In this document: piece by piece, positions 1-11,470 of the stretch
Numbering within the stretch: the first letter of the stretch is position 1
Layout: each line of letters starts with the position of its first letter
DNA from: Cladocopium goreaui
Taxonomy: Eukaryota > Sar > Dinophyceae > Suessiales > Symbiodiniaceae
Assembly (NCBI GenBank): GCA_947184155.2
Contig: CAMXCT020006168.1
Location: 69,333 to 133,332, forward strand
Direction: 5' to 3'
DNA: 64,000 nt
Made by a program: the position numbers and the translations under genes
The notes under the pieces: generated by a model
Databases searched by the model: none
Told to the model about the DNA's origin: nothing
Seen by the model: only the letters and a program-made list of their open reading frames with translations

Positions 1-67
1 GCTCAGCAGTGTATCCATGAATCTTTTGAAACCGTCGATCTTTACCTCTGGACCTTCTAATTCCCAG

Positions 68-119
68 GGTGGCAGTGTTTTTCCCCCAGACAATGTGTCC
101 ACACTGAGAGGTTCTTACG
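68..119 (+). CDS. probable exon of kelch-repeat gene
   Basis: Short exon-like block preceded by CCCAG and followed by a GTAAGTG donor. In frame it reads GGSVFPPDNVSTLRGSY, which fits the stretch between kelch blades where a proline-rich linker precedes an R-G-S-Y turn. Upstream bases 1-60 also look exonic (a SFETVDLYLWTF-like reading), so the gene probably enters the window from the left. Identification rests mainly on the clearer exons at 1907 and 2647. Confidence 0.3.
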
Positions 120-477
120 GTAAGTGTAAAAGGCCGGGGTTAGATCAGGGTGCTCCATCTGGGCCCCGGTTTTTTCACAGTGTGGGTAACAGTTTTGGCT
201 CTTTCGCAGGTGTAGTGTTACCAGCACGCCGTGCTCGTTTTTTGCGCTATGGCTATGGTCTGACATGGTTGAAAATCATGGTCAAAAAAATAAAATACCT
301 CAATGTCAGACCTTCAATTCCAATACATACGTAAGGTCTACAAGGAAATTCCTGGGGCCCTTCTGTAGTAGGTGGGGGTTTTGCAATGTCTTGCATTTCA
401 GATGGGAGTATCGTCCCCGATGACATTTGGTAAATGACAAGCTTGACAGAGCCTGGCCTTTGCGGCTTCCTGCGCAG

Positions 478-563
478 GGCGTTGCCATGCTACTGCATCC
501 ATCCTCAAGGACCGCTTTCTGGCCATTGCTGGTGGCTGCGAGAGGGTCGCCGGGCTACAAGGC
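478..563 (+). CDS. probable exon of kelch-repeat gene
   Basis: Follows a CGCAG acceptor. The frame starting at the third base of the exon gives SILKDRFLAIAGGCERVAG. The hydrophobic run ending in a double glycine (LAIAGG) is the hallmark of a kelch strand. The donor is uncertain (AG/GTCGCC near 550 or a GC donor near 563). It lies in line with similar exons on the same strand at 1907 and 2647. Confidence 0.42.
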
Positions 564-980
564 GGCGGAAATCGAGAGGGGTCTGGCACATGAAAACGAT
601 GGGGAAAAAAGAATCCAATACGTAGTGTAGCATCTTTTCCTTATGAATTTGGCCAAAAAACGGAGGGTATGCCACATGGTTCATCCTTCTATTTTTTTTC
701 GCTGGTTCTACTCTAGCAAGGGGTCAACCAACATATATTTACATTTTTTTTACCAGTTTCAATATCTTTTAATGGATATTTTCATGGCAATCCAGTACCA
801 TCAAAATTTACGACACACGCAGATTTTCCAGGCGATGATGGCTGGATCATGGCTGGGCAACTTGACGTCGTCGTACTTTTTTTTGGGCCTGTTGGGCGGT
901 GGTAACGGGGGATGGTGAACCGGATTTTCATGGGATTAGTAGGATGATTTTGCTATGGTTTGAACCGACAATTAGTGGGA

Positions 981-1084
981 TACCCTCTGGTAAACTAACA
1001 TAGCTATGGAAATTCACCACTTTTAGTGGGAAAATCAACTATAAATGGTCATTTTCAATAGCTATGTTAAATTACCAGAGGGTA
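981..1084. mobile_element. family A palindromic MITE-like element
   Basis: Begins TACCCTCTGGTAAAC and ends TTTACCAGAGGGTA after inverting; the two halves pair almost fully around a short centre (AGTGGGAAAATC). TA is present at both outer edges, as for elements using a TA target. There is no coding capacity, so it would be a non-autonomous element. Confidence 0.75.
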
Positions 1085-1906
1085 AATAGGGGGACAAATG
1101 AGGGTTTTTCCAAGGGTTTCATGGTGTTTTTCATGGGATTCTATGGTGGTTTTGCTAAAAATCAAACCAAAAAAAATGGGGATATTCATGCGGAATGACT
1201 TTCCGGTAGTTAGGCAGACAGTTTGCTATGGTCGGTATAGATGACCCATGAAAGTAGATGAAATTGTTCAACGAAGTCTTTTTTGACAAGAAAACATGGG
1301 TATGTAGTCAAAAAGGTGAATGAATATGAATGCTTGTAACCAATAGAGATAGACATGGTGATATGTCCAGTTTGTGGTTCACCGTGGTGAGGCTTGATTG
1401 ACTATTGCGGATTGCTAGTTGGTCGCTGAATATTTTTCAGTAAAAAAACACTTTGCGATTCCAAGGAGTGCAATTTTTTTTCAGGAGCCAACTGCCCCTT
1501 CTGTTCCATTTGTGGCCAGCGTCCGCGTCCTTCACTAACTTGTGGCTGATGGATGGGTAGATCATTTTCCTAGGGAACCATTGCCAGATCTGTGGTTCAC
1601 GTTCACCTGAATCTTTTTTTTTCGGTTTCAAGATGCCAGGAAGAATGGATGGTTATCAGAAAGACACATTTCTCAGTGCCAAGAACATTGGCGGCCATTG
1701 ATTCATAGCATCAATCAGTATCCAAGTGGCCCCCTAAAAAGGCATCCTTGGGCCCCCTAAAAAGGCACATGAAATGGGGCCACTTGGGCCCCCAATTTAC
1801 GGTCACTTTCATCTGGAATTTTTGGAAAATCCCAAACGAGTTCATGTGGATTTTTTTCCAGAAATTTCAGATTCAACTGATGGGCTTTAAAAGTTCACCG
1901 CCCAAG

Positions 1907-2029
1907 GCTGCAGGTGCGCCCCGATTTCTGGATGTTAGATCTGGAGAACCCTCAGAGCTGGCAGAAATTGCTGGACTTCGATCGACCCGGCTGGTGGGAG
2001 CTTTGAGAGATAAACATGTGGTGATTTCG
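1907..2029 (+). CDS. exon of kelch-repeat gene
   Basis: A 41-codon open block between CCCAAG and a GTGTGG donor. It reads AAGAPRFLDVRSGEPSELAE, then GLRSTRLVGALRDKHVVIS. The pattern R-x-V-G-A-L-x-x-x-H-V-V-I is the second beta strand of a kelch blade, with the GG expected in the next exon. Kelch proteins fold as beta-propellers that bind partner proteins. The partner cannot be told from this fragment. Confidence 0.5.
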
Positions 2030-2052
2030 GTGTGGATCACGTGGATTTCTGG

Positions 2053-2167
2053 TACCCTCTGGTAATGACTGACAGTTTGCGAACTTGAACATGGCCCAGT
2101 CGAAATAGTGGATTTAGCCATTGAAAATGGTGGATCTTTCCATAGTTATGTTAGTTTACTAGAGGGT
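2053..2167. mobile_element. family A palindromic element, diverged
   Basis: Starts TACCCTCTGGTAATGA and ends AGTTTACTAGAGGGTA. The inner part has drifted but keeps GGATTTAGCCATTGAAAATG. It lies immediately 3' of a kelch exon, inside the next intron. One mismatch in the right terminus (CTAGAGGG). Confidence 0.65.
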
Positions 2168-2646
2168 ATGACTCATTATTATGACTTTTTCCTATGAAAA
2201 CATGATGATTAGATGTACGTGTTTAGAGGGACCGGGAACCAGCATCAGATAATGGAGAGTGGGCACCCACTTCCAAGCCCAAAGAAACCAGTTTTTCAGA
2301 AGACGTTCCTAACCAGTGTTTTGCGAAGTGAGACAAGTTTTGGAAGGTCTTTTCCAAAAGATCGGAATCACACAATGAACCACTTTTTCCCCACATTTTT
2401 AAAAGTCTAATCCAACTCAATTCCGGAGGGCCTCCCCAACATTTCATCAGTTTCGATTTGCTGGAGGAGCTTTTCCCCACCAAAAAACAAATATACTTTC
2501 TGTTAATCACAAGTCAGTTCAGTGACCCCGAAAATCAGCTTTTCATGTCATTTTCCCAGCTTTTCACGTCATTTTCCCAGCTTTTCCGTTCGCGCTTCCC
2601 CAGTGGTGGGAACCCCCAGTGGTGTTCCCCTTGGGATTTTCCCAAG

Positions 2647-2740
2647 GATTCCAGCAGTGTGGTGATCCATGAGAGAACGATGCTGATCTTTGGAGGACAC
2701 GACAGCTCCCAGGTGAACGAATTCAACGATCCCATGGGAG
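2647..2740 (+). CDS. exon of kelch-repeat gene
   Basis: Preceded by TTTTCCCAAG with G as the first exon base. Translation gives DSSSVVIHERTMLIFGGHDS followed by SQVNEFNDPMG. S-V-V-x-x-x-x-x-M-L-I-F-G-G-H-D is a textbook kelch motif (hydrophobic strand, double glycine, acidic turn). The donor is placed at the AGGTGCC after NDPMG. Codon choice is C/G-ending like other exons in the window and unlike the AT-rich surroundings. Confidence 0.55.
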
Positions 2741-3055
2741 GTGCCAGATGGCGAAATGCGGTTGCGCGGGTCATGGATGGAACACATGAAGGATGGATGA
2801 AGGATGGAAAAGTCAACTTTATTGGGGACGATTATTTTTTGTTTTGTTTTGGACCTGTCAGCGGAAGTTCTTGGTTAAAGTTAAAGACATATTCTACAAG
2901 AGGGTGGCCATTCATTTCGACTGAGATCCCTTGATTCTTTGGGGTTGATTTCCTTCCGTGGCAATTGATGTGGGCAGGACAGTCTCGTGATTGGAATCAT
3001 CGGCATTTTTTGGGCCACAGGAAACATATCAACTGGGTCGTTTATGTCAATGTAG

Positions 3056-3257
3056 TTCCTCCTCCTCCTCCTCCTCACCATCACCATCGGCATCAGCATC
3101 AGCATCATCATCATCATCATCATCATCATCAGCATCAGCATCAGCATCAGCATCAGTATCAGTATCCGCATCCGCCTCCTCCTCCTCCTTCTCCTCCTTC
3201 TCCTCCTCCTCCTGCTCCTCCTCATCCTCATCCTCATCCTCATCCTCATCCTCATCC

Positions 3258-3303
<46 letters not shown>

Positions 3304-3339
3304 CATCCTCATCCTCATCCTCATCCTCATCGCCACCAC

Positions 3340-3386
<47 letters not shown>

Positions 3387-3519
3387 CCACAATCATCCTC
3401 ATCCTCATCCTCATCGCCATCGCCATCGCCATCCTCATCCTCATCCTCATTGCCATCGTCTTAGCATCGTCATCGTTTTCGTCATCGTCGTCATCATCAT
3501 CATCATCATCCTCATCATC

Positions 3520-3581
<62 letters not shown>

Positions 3582-3679
3582 GTGCACCATTATCATGTTT
3601 ACTGTCATCATTTTCACCATCATCATCATAATCATCATCGTCATGGTCATCGTCATTGTCACCATCATCATCATCATCG

Positions 3680-3715
<36 letters not shown>

Positions 3716-3762
3716 ATATCGTCATCATCATCAATATCGTCATCATCATCATCATCATCATC
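3056..3762. repeat. CAT/CTC trinucleotide and hexanucleotide tract
   Basis: About 700 bp of almost pure (CTC)n, (CAT)n, (CATCAG)n, (CATCCT)n and (CATCGC)n. Because the unit is a multiple of three it leaves long open frames on both strands encoding poly-His, poly-Ser, poly-Asp or poly-Met. These are not taken as genes. Confidence 0.95.
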
Positions 3763-3849
3763 ACAATCAAAACCACCACTATTGTCACAATAATCAAAAT
3801 CAGTACTTGTCACAGCCAATAAATCACGATACCACTATGAAACTATGAT

Positions 3850-4380
3850 TGCTAATCGCCATGGCCAATAATACGATTGTGTTTATATGGATCTTATTGT
3901 CATAATATACTTAATAATACCATAGTGAGTAATAAAAAACCCAGCAACATTGACTTTATTATCGTTAATGGTTGTAGTAATGGCTGGAGTGACACTTGAT
4001 AACAACAACACAGTTGACACATAATGGCTAATAACAAAAATGCAACGAACATTCTATGAACATGTTGTAAACAATTTCCAACAAATGTTTCTAAGAAAGT
4101 TTAGTAGTAATTTGATCATACTTCATTAATGGTTGAATAGTCGAAAGGACAGTTGAGAACAAAAAATGTTGTGTTGCAACTGTTTTTGTCGTAACCCTAA
4201 ATCCTAAACCCCAAAAATCTAAATCTGACATGAAACCCAAGATAAGCCTTGAAAGCAGAATCTTATTCACAGCGTGGTTTTGAAAAAACTTAGAACACAA
4301 AATGAAACCCTAAACAAACCTTAAAGAGTTGGTCATTTGATAAACCTCTGAGCCGCGCCCCCGGTCTGCGGGTATTATTA
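3850..4380. other. AT-rich spacer with telomere-like words
   Basis: No exon or element recognised. Near 4194 and 4303 it holds degenerate CCCTAAA-type words (AACCCTAAATCCTAAACCCC, GAAACCCTAAAC), too short and irregular to be called an interstitial telomere. Confidence 0.4.
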
Positions 4381-4398
4381 CTATTGCTCTTATCATGA

Positions 4399-4663
4399 TT
4401 ATGATTGTGATGATGATGATGATGACGACGACCACAATAGTAACAATGATAGTAGTACTAATTGTAACAACAATAACAACAATAACAAAAATAACAACAA
4501 TAACAATAACAATATTTTTTTCCCCACCTGCCAGGTGAGGGTTGTTAGATTTTATGTCAGTTGCCTGCTCCTCTCCTCTCCTCCTCATCTCCTCCTCATC
4601 TCCTCCTCCTCTCCTCCTCCTCCTCGTCGTCCTCCTCCTCGTCCTCCTCGTCCTCCTCGTCCA
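4399..4663. repeat. AAC/AAT and TCC/CTC microsatellites
   Basis: Two simple tracts: GATGATGATGACGACG plus AACAACAATAAC repeats to about 4512, then CTCCTC/TCCTCG repeats from about 4566 to 4663. A non-repetitive piece containing a CAGGTGAGGG word separates them. Confidence 0.85.
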
Positions 4664-4684
4664 ACTGCGACCCGCGATCCACAG

Positions 4685-4860
4685 TGTTCTCTGTCGGACC
4701 TCAACCACGACCATCCATGCTCAGTGTTCCCTGCCGGACCTCAACCACGACCATCCACGCCCAGTGTTCCCTGCCGGACCTCAACCGCGAGTATCCACGC
4801 CCAGTGTTCCCTGCCGGACCTCAACCACGGCCAAAGTGTTCCCTGCCGAGACCTCATGTC
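4685..4860. repeat. 40-bp minisatellite, four to five copies
   Basis: Units begin TGTTCCCTGCCGGACCTCAA at 4685, 4725, 4765 and 4805 (exact 40-bp spacing), with a shortened fifth copy at 4837. Differences are single bases (CCTGC/CTGTC, ACGACC/GCGAGT), so the array is fairly young. Confidence 0.9.
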
Positions 4861-4865
4861 CCTGC

Positions 4866-5412
4866 ACTGCCAGAAGATATGCCCAGAAGATATGCCAGAA
4901 GATATGCCAGAAGATATGCCAGAAGATAAGATATGCCAGAAGATATGTCAGATAGAATGCCAGAAGATATGTCAGAATATATGCCAGAAGATATGCCAGA
5001 TAGAATGCCAGAAGATATGTCAGATAGAATGCCAGAAGATATGCCAGATAGAATGAGATGCCAGATAGAATGCCAGAAGATATGCCAGAAGATATGTCAG
5101 ATATGCCAGAAGATATGCCAGATAGAATGCCAGAAGATTTGCCAGATAGAATGCCAGAAGATATGCCAGATAGAATGCCAGAAGATATGCCAGATAGAAT
5201 GCCAGAAGATATGCCAGATAGAATGCCAGAAGATATGCCAGATAGAATGCCAGAAGATGCCAGATAGAATGCCAGAAGATTTGCCAGATAGAATGCCAGA
5301 AGATATGCCAGAAGATATGCCAGATCATATGCCAGAAGATATGCCAGATAGAATGCCAAATAGAATGTCAGAAGATATGTCAGATAGAATGCCAGAAGAT
5401 TTGCCAGTAAGA
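4866..5412. repeat. 24-bp minisatellite (GCCAGAAGATAT GCCAGATAGAAT)
   Basis: Tandem units alternate two 12-mers, GCCAGAAGATAT and GCCAGATAGAAT, for about 545 bp. All frames stay open for long stretches on both strands (CQKICQIE, MPEDMPDR, and LAYLLAFY on the minus strand). The unit being divisible by three explains this; no coding signal beyond the repeat is visible. Confidence 0.92.
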
Positions 5413-5455
5413 AAATGTATAAATGTCATGGTGGGGATCACACGAAGTAAAGTAT

Positions 5456-5680
5456 TTTTTTTTTCTTCTCTCTCTCTCTCTCTTTCTCTATACATATACA
5501 TACAGGTATATATACAACATACATATACATACACATATATATATATATATAAATATCTATCTATCTATCGATCCATCCATCCATCCATCTATCTATCTAA
5601 TCTAATCTAATCTTATCTTATCTTATCTTATCTATCTATCTATCCATCCATCTATCTATCAATCTAATCTAATCTAATCT

Positions 5681-5711
<31 letters not shown>

Positions 5712-5953
5712 TCTATCTATCCATCTATCATCTAATCTATCTATCTAAATCTAATCTAATCTAATCTAATCTAATCTAATCTAATCTAATCTATCTATCT
5801 ACCTACCTATCTATCTATCTATCTATCTCTATCTATCTCTATCTCTATCTATCTATCTATCTATCTATCTATTTATCTATCTATCTCTATCTATCTCTAT
5901 CTATCTAGATCTATCTAGATCTATCTATCTATCTATCTATATATATATATATA
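5456..5953. repeat. CT, TATACA, TCTA and TCTAA microsatellite block
   Basis: Starts with T and CT runs (5456-5480), passes through TATA/CATA (5490-5560), then long TCTA, TCTTA and TCTAA tracts to 5953. It ends a few bases before an exon-like block at 5993. Confidence 0.95.
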
Positions 5954-5992
5954 TTGTAGGAATGGTCACTCCAACCATTTTCCGGGCCGCAG

Positions 5993-6106
5993 GCTACGCC
6001 AGCAAGGAGGATGCGTTGCTCGTTCGCGTGGACCGCGAAGGGCTTGCTGTGGCCGCCAGCTACTGCGGCGAGGAGCCCGGGCGCGAGGCGATGACGTTTG
6101 GGAAGG
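5993..6106 (+). CDS. exon of unknown gene
   Basis: GC-rich block after CCGGGCCGCAG and before a GTGTTC donor. The open frame reads YASKEDALLVRVDREGLAVA, then ASYCGEEPGREAMTFGK. Surroundings are AT-rich and repetitive, so the contrast in composition and the clean AG/G acceptor support a real exon. No family recognised. It could belong to a gene whose other exons lie in 6.1-10 kb, but no neighbour in a matching phase was found. Confidence 0.5.
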
Positions 6107-7970
6107 GTGTTCTTGTGGTAAAATGGTGAAAAATGTTGGGAAAATGCGGATTTATGGGACTATCACAGGGATATCATGGGATAGTAGTTGGAATATGGTT
6201 TTGAGAGATGAAAAATGGTGAAACGTGGTGGTTTTGCCATGAAACATAGGAGTTCATCAGGAAAAACATGGATTTCTACACCAAAAATGGAGGTATATAG
6301 AACCAACCATGATGGAGGGATAATATGGAGATATAACTATAACCAATGACATGATGCTTTGCTGTGTCTGAAAATGGGGTATACCCAAAAAATTGGAATC
6401 GAAGGGGAACAATGCTGATAAACCATGAGATTTTTAGGTACCCAATTTTCAGCAAATCCCATATCGCACAAACAACAAACATGGTTTAATAAGGATGTTA
6501 TGGGAATATAGTGGGGACCTGGTGGAGTATCAATGGATTACTTTAACCAACTGGTTGAAAATAGGGGGACGTAGGCATCGAAAATGGGAATATACTGGGT
6601 ACAGAACCAATGATGATCTGGTTGGTGGTTCCAACATATTTGCTCTTTAACCATAGGAATGGGATGATGATCCCCAATGACGTTTCCATTTTTCAGGGGG
6701 TGGAAACTACCAACCAGAAATGATGAGACGCATATATATATATATATAGAATATACAAAAACATACATAATACATATGCATTGTGAAGATCAGTATAATT
6801 TTCAATAGAAACTCCTGGACATCTAATTGCAAAAATCATCGGATGTTCAACGTGATGAGCTGTTCTGAGCCAGGGATAAGGAAAAAATTGGTGACATGGG
6901 TAAACAAAGAACCCTGGTCCCAGGGTGCCACCAATTCAGATAAGTCAACTGAACTGGGTCAATCATCTGCCCTTGTAGGATCGTTTACCTCCTGAACTGT
7001 GATGATGGGGGTCTGAACCCCCGATAAAACTCGTGTACTTTGGTCGTATCCGTACTACCCAGCTACAATTACGGGTGAGAATCTCACCAATGTGATGTTA
7101 CAGTGATGGCGAGGGTGCCATTTTTTTCTCTTGATCTATAGACTATAGACAAACAGAGATCTATAGTCCAGGTTGTCAACACGCCGTTGCCCCTCCCTTC
7201 AAGGGATCGATACCACCAATACCAACATTTGAACGGCGACGGAAAGGGGCCCATGTGAGTCTATAAGGGGCCCATTTTCACCGATAAAATGGTCATCAAA
7301 CAATGGGGAACATGGTGCTGCTTAACGACCAGTGGTCATCATGTTTTTTTTGGGTCCCCACATTCTCAGACGAAACCGCGTGATGATTTCTGAAATGACC
7401 TTGCGCTGTTGGTTTTGTTGGCACCAACTATTTCTCTGGGCGAATGTCTTGCCATTTCTGCATGGCCGACCTCATCAAGAGTGAGAGTTTTTAGGGGGAA
7501 CCATCCCACATGCCAACCTGTCTGATTTGGGAACCAGAAAAATTTGCGCAGATAGGTTGGTTCTATACGGTTCCCAATCTAGGACTATGACTGTCAGATA
7601 TGTTTGGATCAGATTATCCCATTGTCTTTGATACTGTCATTTCTGGTTATATAAAATAATATGTGTCGATCCCGTGGTATGTATTTGATGGTTTGTTGAT
7701 AAGACTTACTTGGGTTAACTACAGACAGGGGATACTGAAGATTAACAGGGGTCCAATGGTAAACATGTGTTCTGGTCCTGTGGTGACTTGCCTGGTGATG
7801 AATTACATAATTTATAAGCCATCCCCACCAGGGATCCTCAACGATTGTCAAAAATCAATGATCATAAAAAGCTGTATTTATGATCAATTGAATTATTGTG
7901 TATTTCTGCAATGATCACTTGAATTTATGATCAAAGACAGTTGCTTTCTGCTTGGTCCAATGACCCAACC
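6107..7970. other. spacer or intron without recognised exons
   Basis: AT-rich DNA with frequent ATGGGGATT-like words. It holds one diverged family B element (6618-6717), a short TA run near 6730-6750, and a small palindromic patch around 7131-7170 built from CTATAGAC. No coding block stands out. Confidence 0.4.
6618..6717. mobile_element. family B element, diverged
   Basis: Starts CTGGTTGGTGGTTCCAAC and ends GGAAACTACCAACCAG, keeping the family landmarks GATGATCCCCAATGACG and CATTTTTCAGGGGG. No clear target duplication. Confidence 0.6.
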
Positions 7971-7981
7971 TGTCGCTTCAG

Positions 7982-8052
7982 GCCTGCTACGGTTCCCTGG
8001 TGACGCTTCCGGGCTCGCGGGTGCTGTGCTGTTGTGCAGATGCCACAGGCCG
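7982..8052 (+). CDS. possible exon, unknown gene
   Basis: After GTCGCTTCAG a GC-rich stretch reads ACYGSLVTLPGSRVLCCCAD ATGRW in one frame, and a second frame is also open. Composition and the AG/G acceptor suggest an exon. No family recognised and the donor is not certain. Confidence 0.33.
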
Positions 8053-9064
8053 TTGGCACCCAAAAATGGAGGATTTGACCAGCCATTTTTTGGCCCTCAG
8101 AAATGGAGGCCTTTTTTGCAGTCAGAAACAGGAAGTCGAAAATATAAAACACCGTAGAATTCCACCATTTTGGTGGTCAAAATTGGTCACTTTTGCTGCT
8201 CCAATCCCGATATCAAGCTTGGTTGACGTCCCATTTTGCTGGTCAAAGTGGATGTTTCTACCCTTGAAATTCGACTTGGAACCCAGTCTGCCGGGTCACC
8301 GGCAGTGGCCATAGGTGACGAGATGCAAGCCTTTGAGCTGTGTCATGGCGATGGTGACTGAACATCCCAAGTTTTCGGAAGTCGCCATCCAGTCAGATCA
8401 GTGCTTGATCTGTGCTTTGGCATCTGCCGTGATCGCCTTGATTCATGGCCGGTTTGTTCCCAAACCAACCATGTTGTGTACATTTGCCGGATGTGGTCGG
8501 GAAATTCGACTACTGTCCCTTGCCCATAGTTTTGGGCTTGTAGATAGGATAGAGTGAGCTCAAAAGAAGCTGATGATCGCGGGTGGCAGATATCTTCCGC
8601 AGAAAAAAAGTAGACAGTAATCCGGTGCTTCAAAGCATCACCAACACTCCTGGGATATAAGGGGCCGCGTAAAAATCTATATCACCCCTTTAAAATGAAC
8701 GGTTCAGTGCACTAATGGCTGGGTCTTTTTTAGCGCACTGGTACCCCAATTGAGACCACAACGCCATGGTACCTCGGTTGCCGCCATCATGGCCACTACC
8801 GAAGCCCCAGATCCCATCGAAACCCAAAATTGCAGGCTCCAACAGTGGAGGATTCGATCTCCCCACCTGCCAAACGTCTTAAGACTGAGGTGCGACAGGG
8901 GTACAGTTGAACTGTTGGGTTTGTGGTAGATATATCACTGGGTAAATTTGATCACGACCGAAGCCTGTTCAACCCCGAACCCTGGAATCATGGTGGATTT
9001 TAGGGAAATCATCCCAATAGTTGGCCGAACTACTCAGGTTAGTGAAATATTATCATTTACCCAG

Positions 9065-9173
9065 CTGGTTGGTGGTTTGGAACATTTTTTATTTTCTCAT
9101 TCAGTTGGGAATGTCATCATCCCAACTGACTTTCACTCCATCATTTTTCAGAGGAGTTGAATCCACCAACCAG
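9065..9173. mobile_element. family B element
   Basis: CTGGTTGGTGGTTTGGAACA at the left, GAATCCACCAACCAG at the right. The conserved core is TTGGGAATGTCATCATCCCA followed by ACTGACTTTCACTCCATC and a TTTTTCAGAGG word that resembles a splice acceptor. Confidence 0.75.
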
Positions 9174-9399
9174 ACATTGTATCATTCCATATAATCCCAT
9201 CTCATCCCATATAATCCCATCAAGTATCATCTCTAGTTACCCAGATATATATATCTCTAGTTACTGTGTATAAACCACCTTAAAGAACCACCTGGGGCAC
9301 CACCTTGTAGCTGGACCAGGATCCTAAAAATTTTTCCCCATGAGATTTTCTATCCCTAAAGATGCCATGGTGAATTTCATGAAATCGCTGCATAAAATA

Positions 9400-9535
9400 T
9401 GGCAATATATATATATAGTATTATATATTATATATCATATATCATGTATCATATATCATATATCATATTATATAATACATATATTATATCATATATAATA
9501 TAAATATATAATATAAATCAATAAATAAATCAATA
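9400..9535. repeat. AT-rich TATA/CATATATCA tract
   Basis: TATATAGTATTATATATTAT followed by repeated ATATCATATATC and AATAAATCAATAAAT. Low complexity, no coding content. Confidence 0.85.
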
Positions 9536-9806
9536 AGTAAATTGAGTACATAAGAATAAATATACAGTAGAGGTATCATTCGTTCAAACTCAGTTGGATT
9601 ATCAGGTTATGAGGCCATGGAGCCAGAATTTCCATGGCTCAAGGCATCGTGACAACCTCAATTTCTTCAAGGCATCGAGAGATACCAACACTTCAATCAA
9701 CCGTAAAGTTACCATCCAGATTTACCGGATACCAACTTTGGTCATATCTTCCTGAGTCTCAGGTGGTTTTTGTCCCATTTTCTATCAGATCAATGAGCAA
9801 CTTTAG

Positions 9807-9932
9807 TTAATAGCAACTGACCATTAACCATCATTAACCATTAACCTTGACCATAGAAAATGATTATCAATAGGGATGGTCAAGGTTAATGGTTAATGAT
9901 GGTTAATGGTAAGTTGCAGGTCAGTTGCTATT
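9807..9932. repeat. long inverted repeat (hairpin)
   Basis: Left arm from TTAATAGCAACTGACCATTA to CCTTGACCAT (9807-9853). Right arm from ATGGTCAAGGTTAATGGTTA to CAGTTGCTATTA (9875-9932), with one ~9-base bulge (TAAGTTGCA). Each arm also repeats a CATTAAC word. Loop of about 20 bases. Not related to families A-C by sequence. Confidence 0.8.
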
Positions 9933-9976
9933 AGGGATAATCCCCAATCATTTTCTATACCATTGACCAATCAATC

Positions 9977-10081
9977 TACCCTCTGGTAAACCAACATAAC
10001 TATGGAACATCACCCTTTTTAATGGGAAAATCAACTATAAATGGCCATGTTCAATCGCTATTTTGACATAACCAGAGGATA
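9977..10081. mobile_element. family A palindromic element
   Basis: TACCCTCTGGTAAACCAACA at the left, ATAACCAGAGGATA at the right, with the core GGGAAAATCAACTATAAATG. TA on both edges. One mismatch in the right terminus (AGAGGATA). Confidence 0.75.
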
Positions 10082-11381
10082 TTTGTTTTACCAAAATGGG
10101 TTCCCCAACGACATGACCCTAGGAGCCTGTCCAGTCGGAGTCCGAAGCGCCGCCGTGAGATCCGATGGCCATGGGGAAAAATAGCCAAGTTCGTACGCGC
10201 GGATGGGGGAAGTTCTGCGATTGGAAACTGGGAATGTATTTTTTGGTGGTAAACTGGTAAACCGGTCAACCTCAAATTTTGGGGCTATATCACTCATTTC
10301 TGGTGATGTTAGGGATGGTTTAGTATACTTTTGTTATTGGGTTTACCACATCATATATATTTAGAGCCAATGAAAACTGTTTTCCATTGGATTTTTGGTT
10401 TCTTTTGACCCATTTACTTCCGGAATGTTTCCTGCCGACGTGCCGAACCAGCGACGACGCGCCATTCCATCTGCCCTCCGAAACACATGCGAAACCGTGG
10501 CAAGCACTATATATAGCGCAATGCCATACTAGATGAGGAACTGGCATGTTGCGTGCGAAATGCAAAGTGACGACCCTTTTCACAAAGCAACCGATGGCGC
10601 AAAACACCCAGTCCTTTGGGAAAAGTCGTCCTCTCTGGTTATTGCAGGCGGCTCAACTGGAGATCTGCCCCGCTGACAAGCCAGATGTGTGAAGGGCTTT
10701 TGGCAATGACTGAAGCACGTTTACGAGCAGCCCGGACTTCAATCATTAAAAACAACTCGTAGCGGAGAAAACAAGGAAGCAATGATTGTCGTTCCCCAAC
10801 ACATTTACGATTTTTGCCCTGAGCATTCTGCAACAAACAGCCTAACGCATTTGGTCGCGTAAAGGGACATGCCAAAACGGCCCCGCCTGAGGGATCTACT
10901 TTTCGTCATGTGTCCGGAGCGGAATTTCAATCGAGGGAGCTGGGGGAGTCTATTCCCACAGATGACCAGGAAGAAACATTCAAAACAGCGTTGCCGGGCG
11001 CGGATTTTGTGGCAGGTGGCAGTTGTTTGACAAGTAGCGAGCGGGGCGCCGAATTGCTTCTGGTACAACAAGTTGCTATGAAATCGTAAATGAAAGCATC
11101 ATATGTGACCGAATAATTGTGTATACATAATGCATCCACGATATCATATCGCGTAATCATATCACATCATATTGCAATGTCTGCGTTTAGTGTCAGCATA
11201 TGATATCGATCGTTGTTGTCAAAATCTTGGTTCCAGAAAGTGGTGGGGGCGCCCATCTTGGTGTACCCATTTTAGTGTGGAGTTTGGATATCACTGAATA
11301 CATCGAAAGCATTCATTTCAGCGTTTTTATGCCTGGCAAAGTTACTCGCAAAATATCGCAAACGTTGTTTTGTAGTCTAAA

Positions 11382-11470
11382 ACCATCAAAAACCATCGAA
11401 AACCACCTCAAAACCATCAAAACCATCAAAACCATCAAAAGTTCATGCTCTAAAACCATCTAAAACCATC
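11382..11470. repeat. AAACCATC short tandem repeat
   Basis: Around ten copies of an 8-12-base AAAACCATC/AAACCATCGA word. Confidence 0.8.

Larger units (their letters stand above)
120..3050 (+). other. introns of the kelch-repeat gene
   Basis: Between the four kelch-like exons the sequence is AT-richer with many stops in all frames. It contains two copies of palindromic family A (981-1084 and 2053-2167). Further exons may be hidden at about 830-870 (DDGWIMAGQ-like reading) and 1483-1550, but no frame was convincing. Confidence 0.35.
8060..9975. other. spacer with weak coding-like patches
   Basis: A stretch at 8835-8910 reads APTVEDSISPPAKRLKTEVR (an NLS-like PPAKRLK) but lacks convincing splice sites. 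The rest holds one family B element, an AT run at 9400-9535 and a long hairpin at 9807-9932. No gene is called here. Confidence 0.35.

Noticed and set aside
180-205. Dinoflagellate spliced-leader relic (TTTTGGCTC word)
   Set aside because: Only the TTTTGGCTC core fits; the CCGTAGCCA part is missing. The same holds for CCATTTTGG at 8165.
2881-3848. Long ORFs of poly-Asp, poly-His, poly-Ser and poly-Met (up to 312 codons)
   Set aside because: They are the six readings of a CAT/CTC trinucleotide tract with no non-repeat coding content or splice context.
4190-4320. Interstitial telomere repeat (CCCTAAA)
   Set aside because: Two or three degenerate words without tandem order; chance is likely in AT-rich DNA.
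4866-5412. CRISPR array
   Set aside because: Repeats are contiguous without unique spacers, and the context is clearly eukaryotic.
4781-5610. 192- and 225-codon ORFs over the 24-bp minisatellite
   Set aside because: The repeat length is divisible by three, so frames stay open by arithmetic; both strands are open equally.
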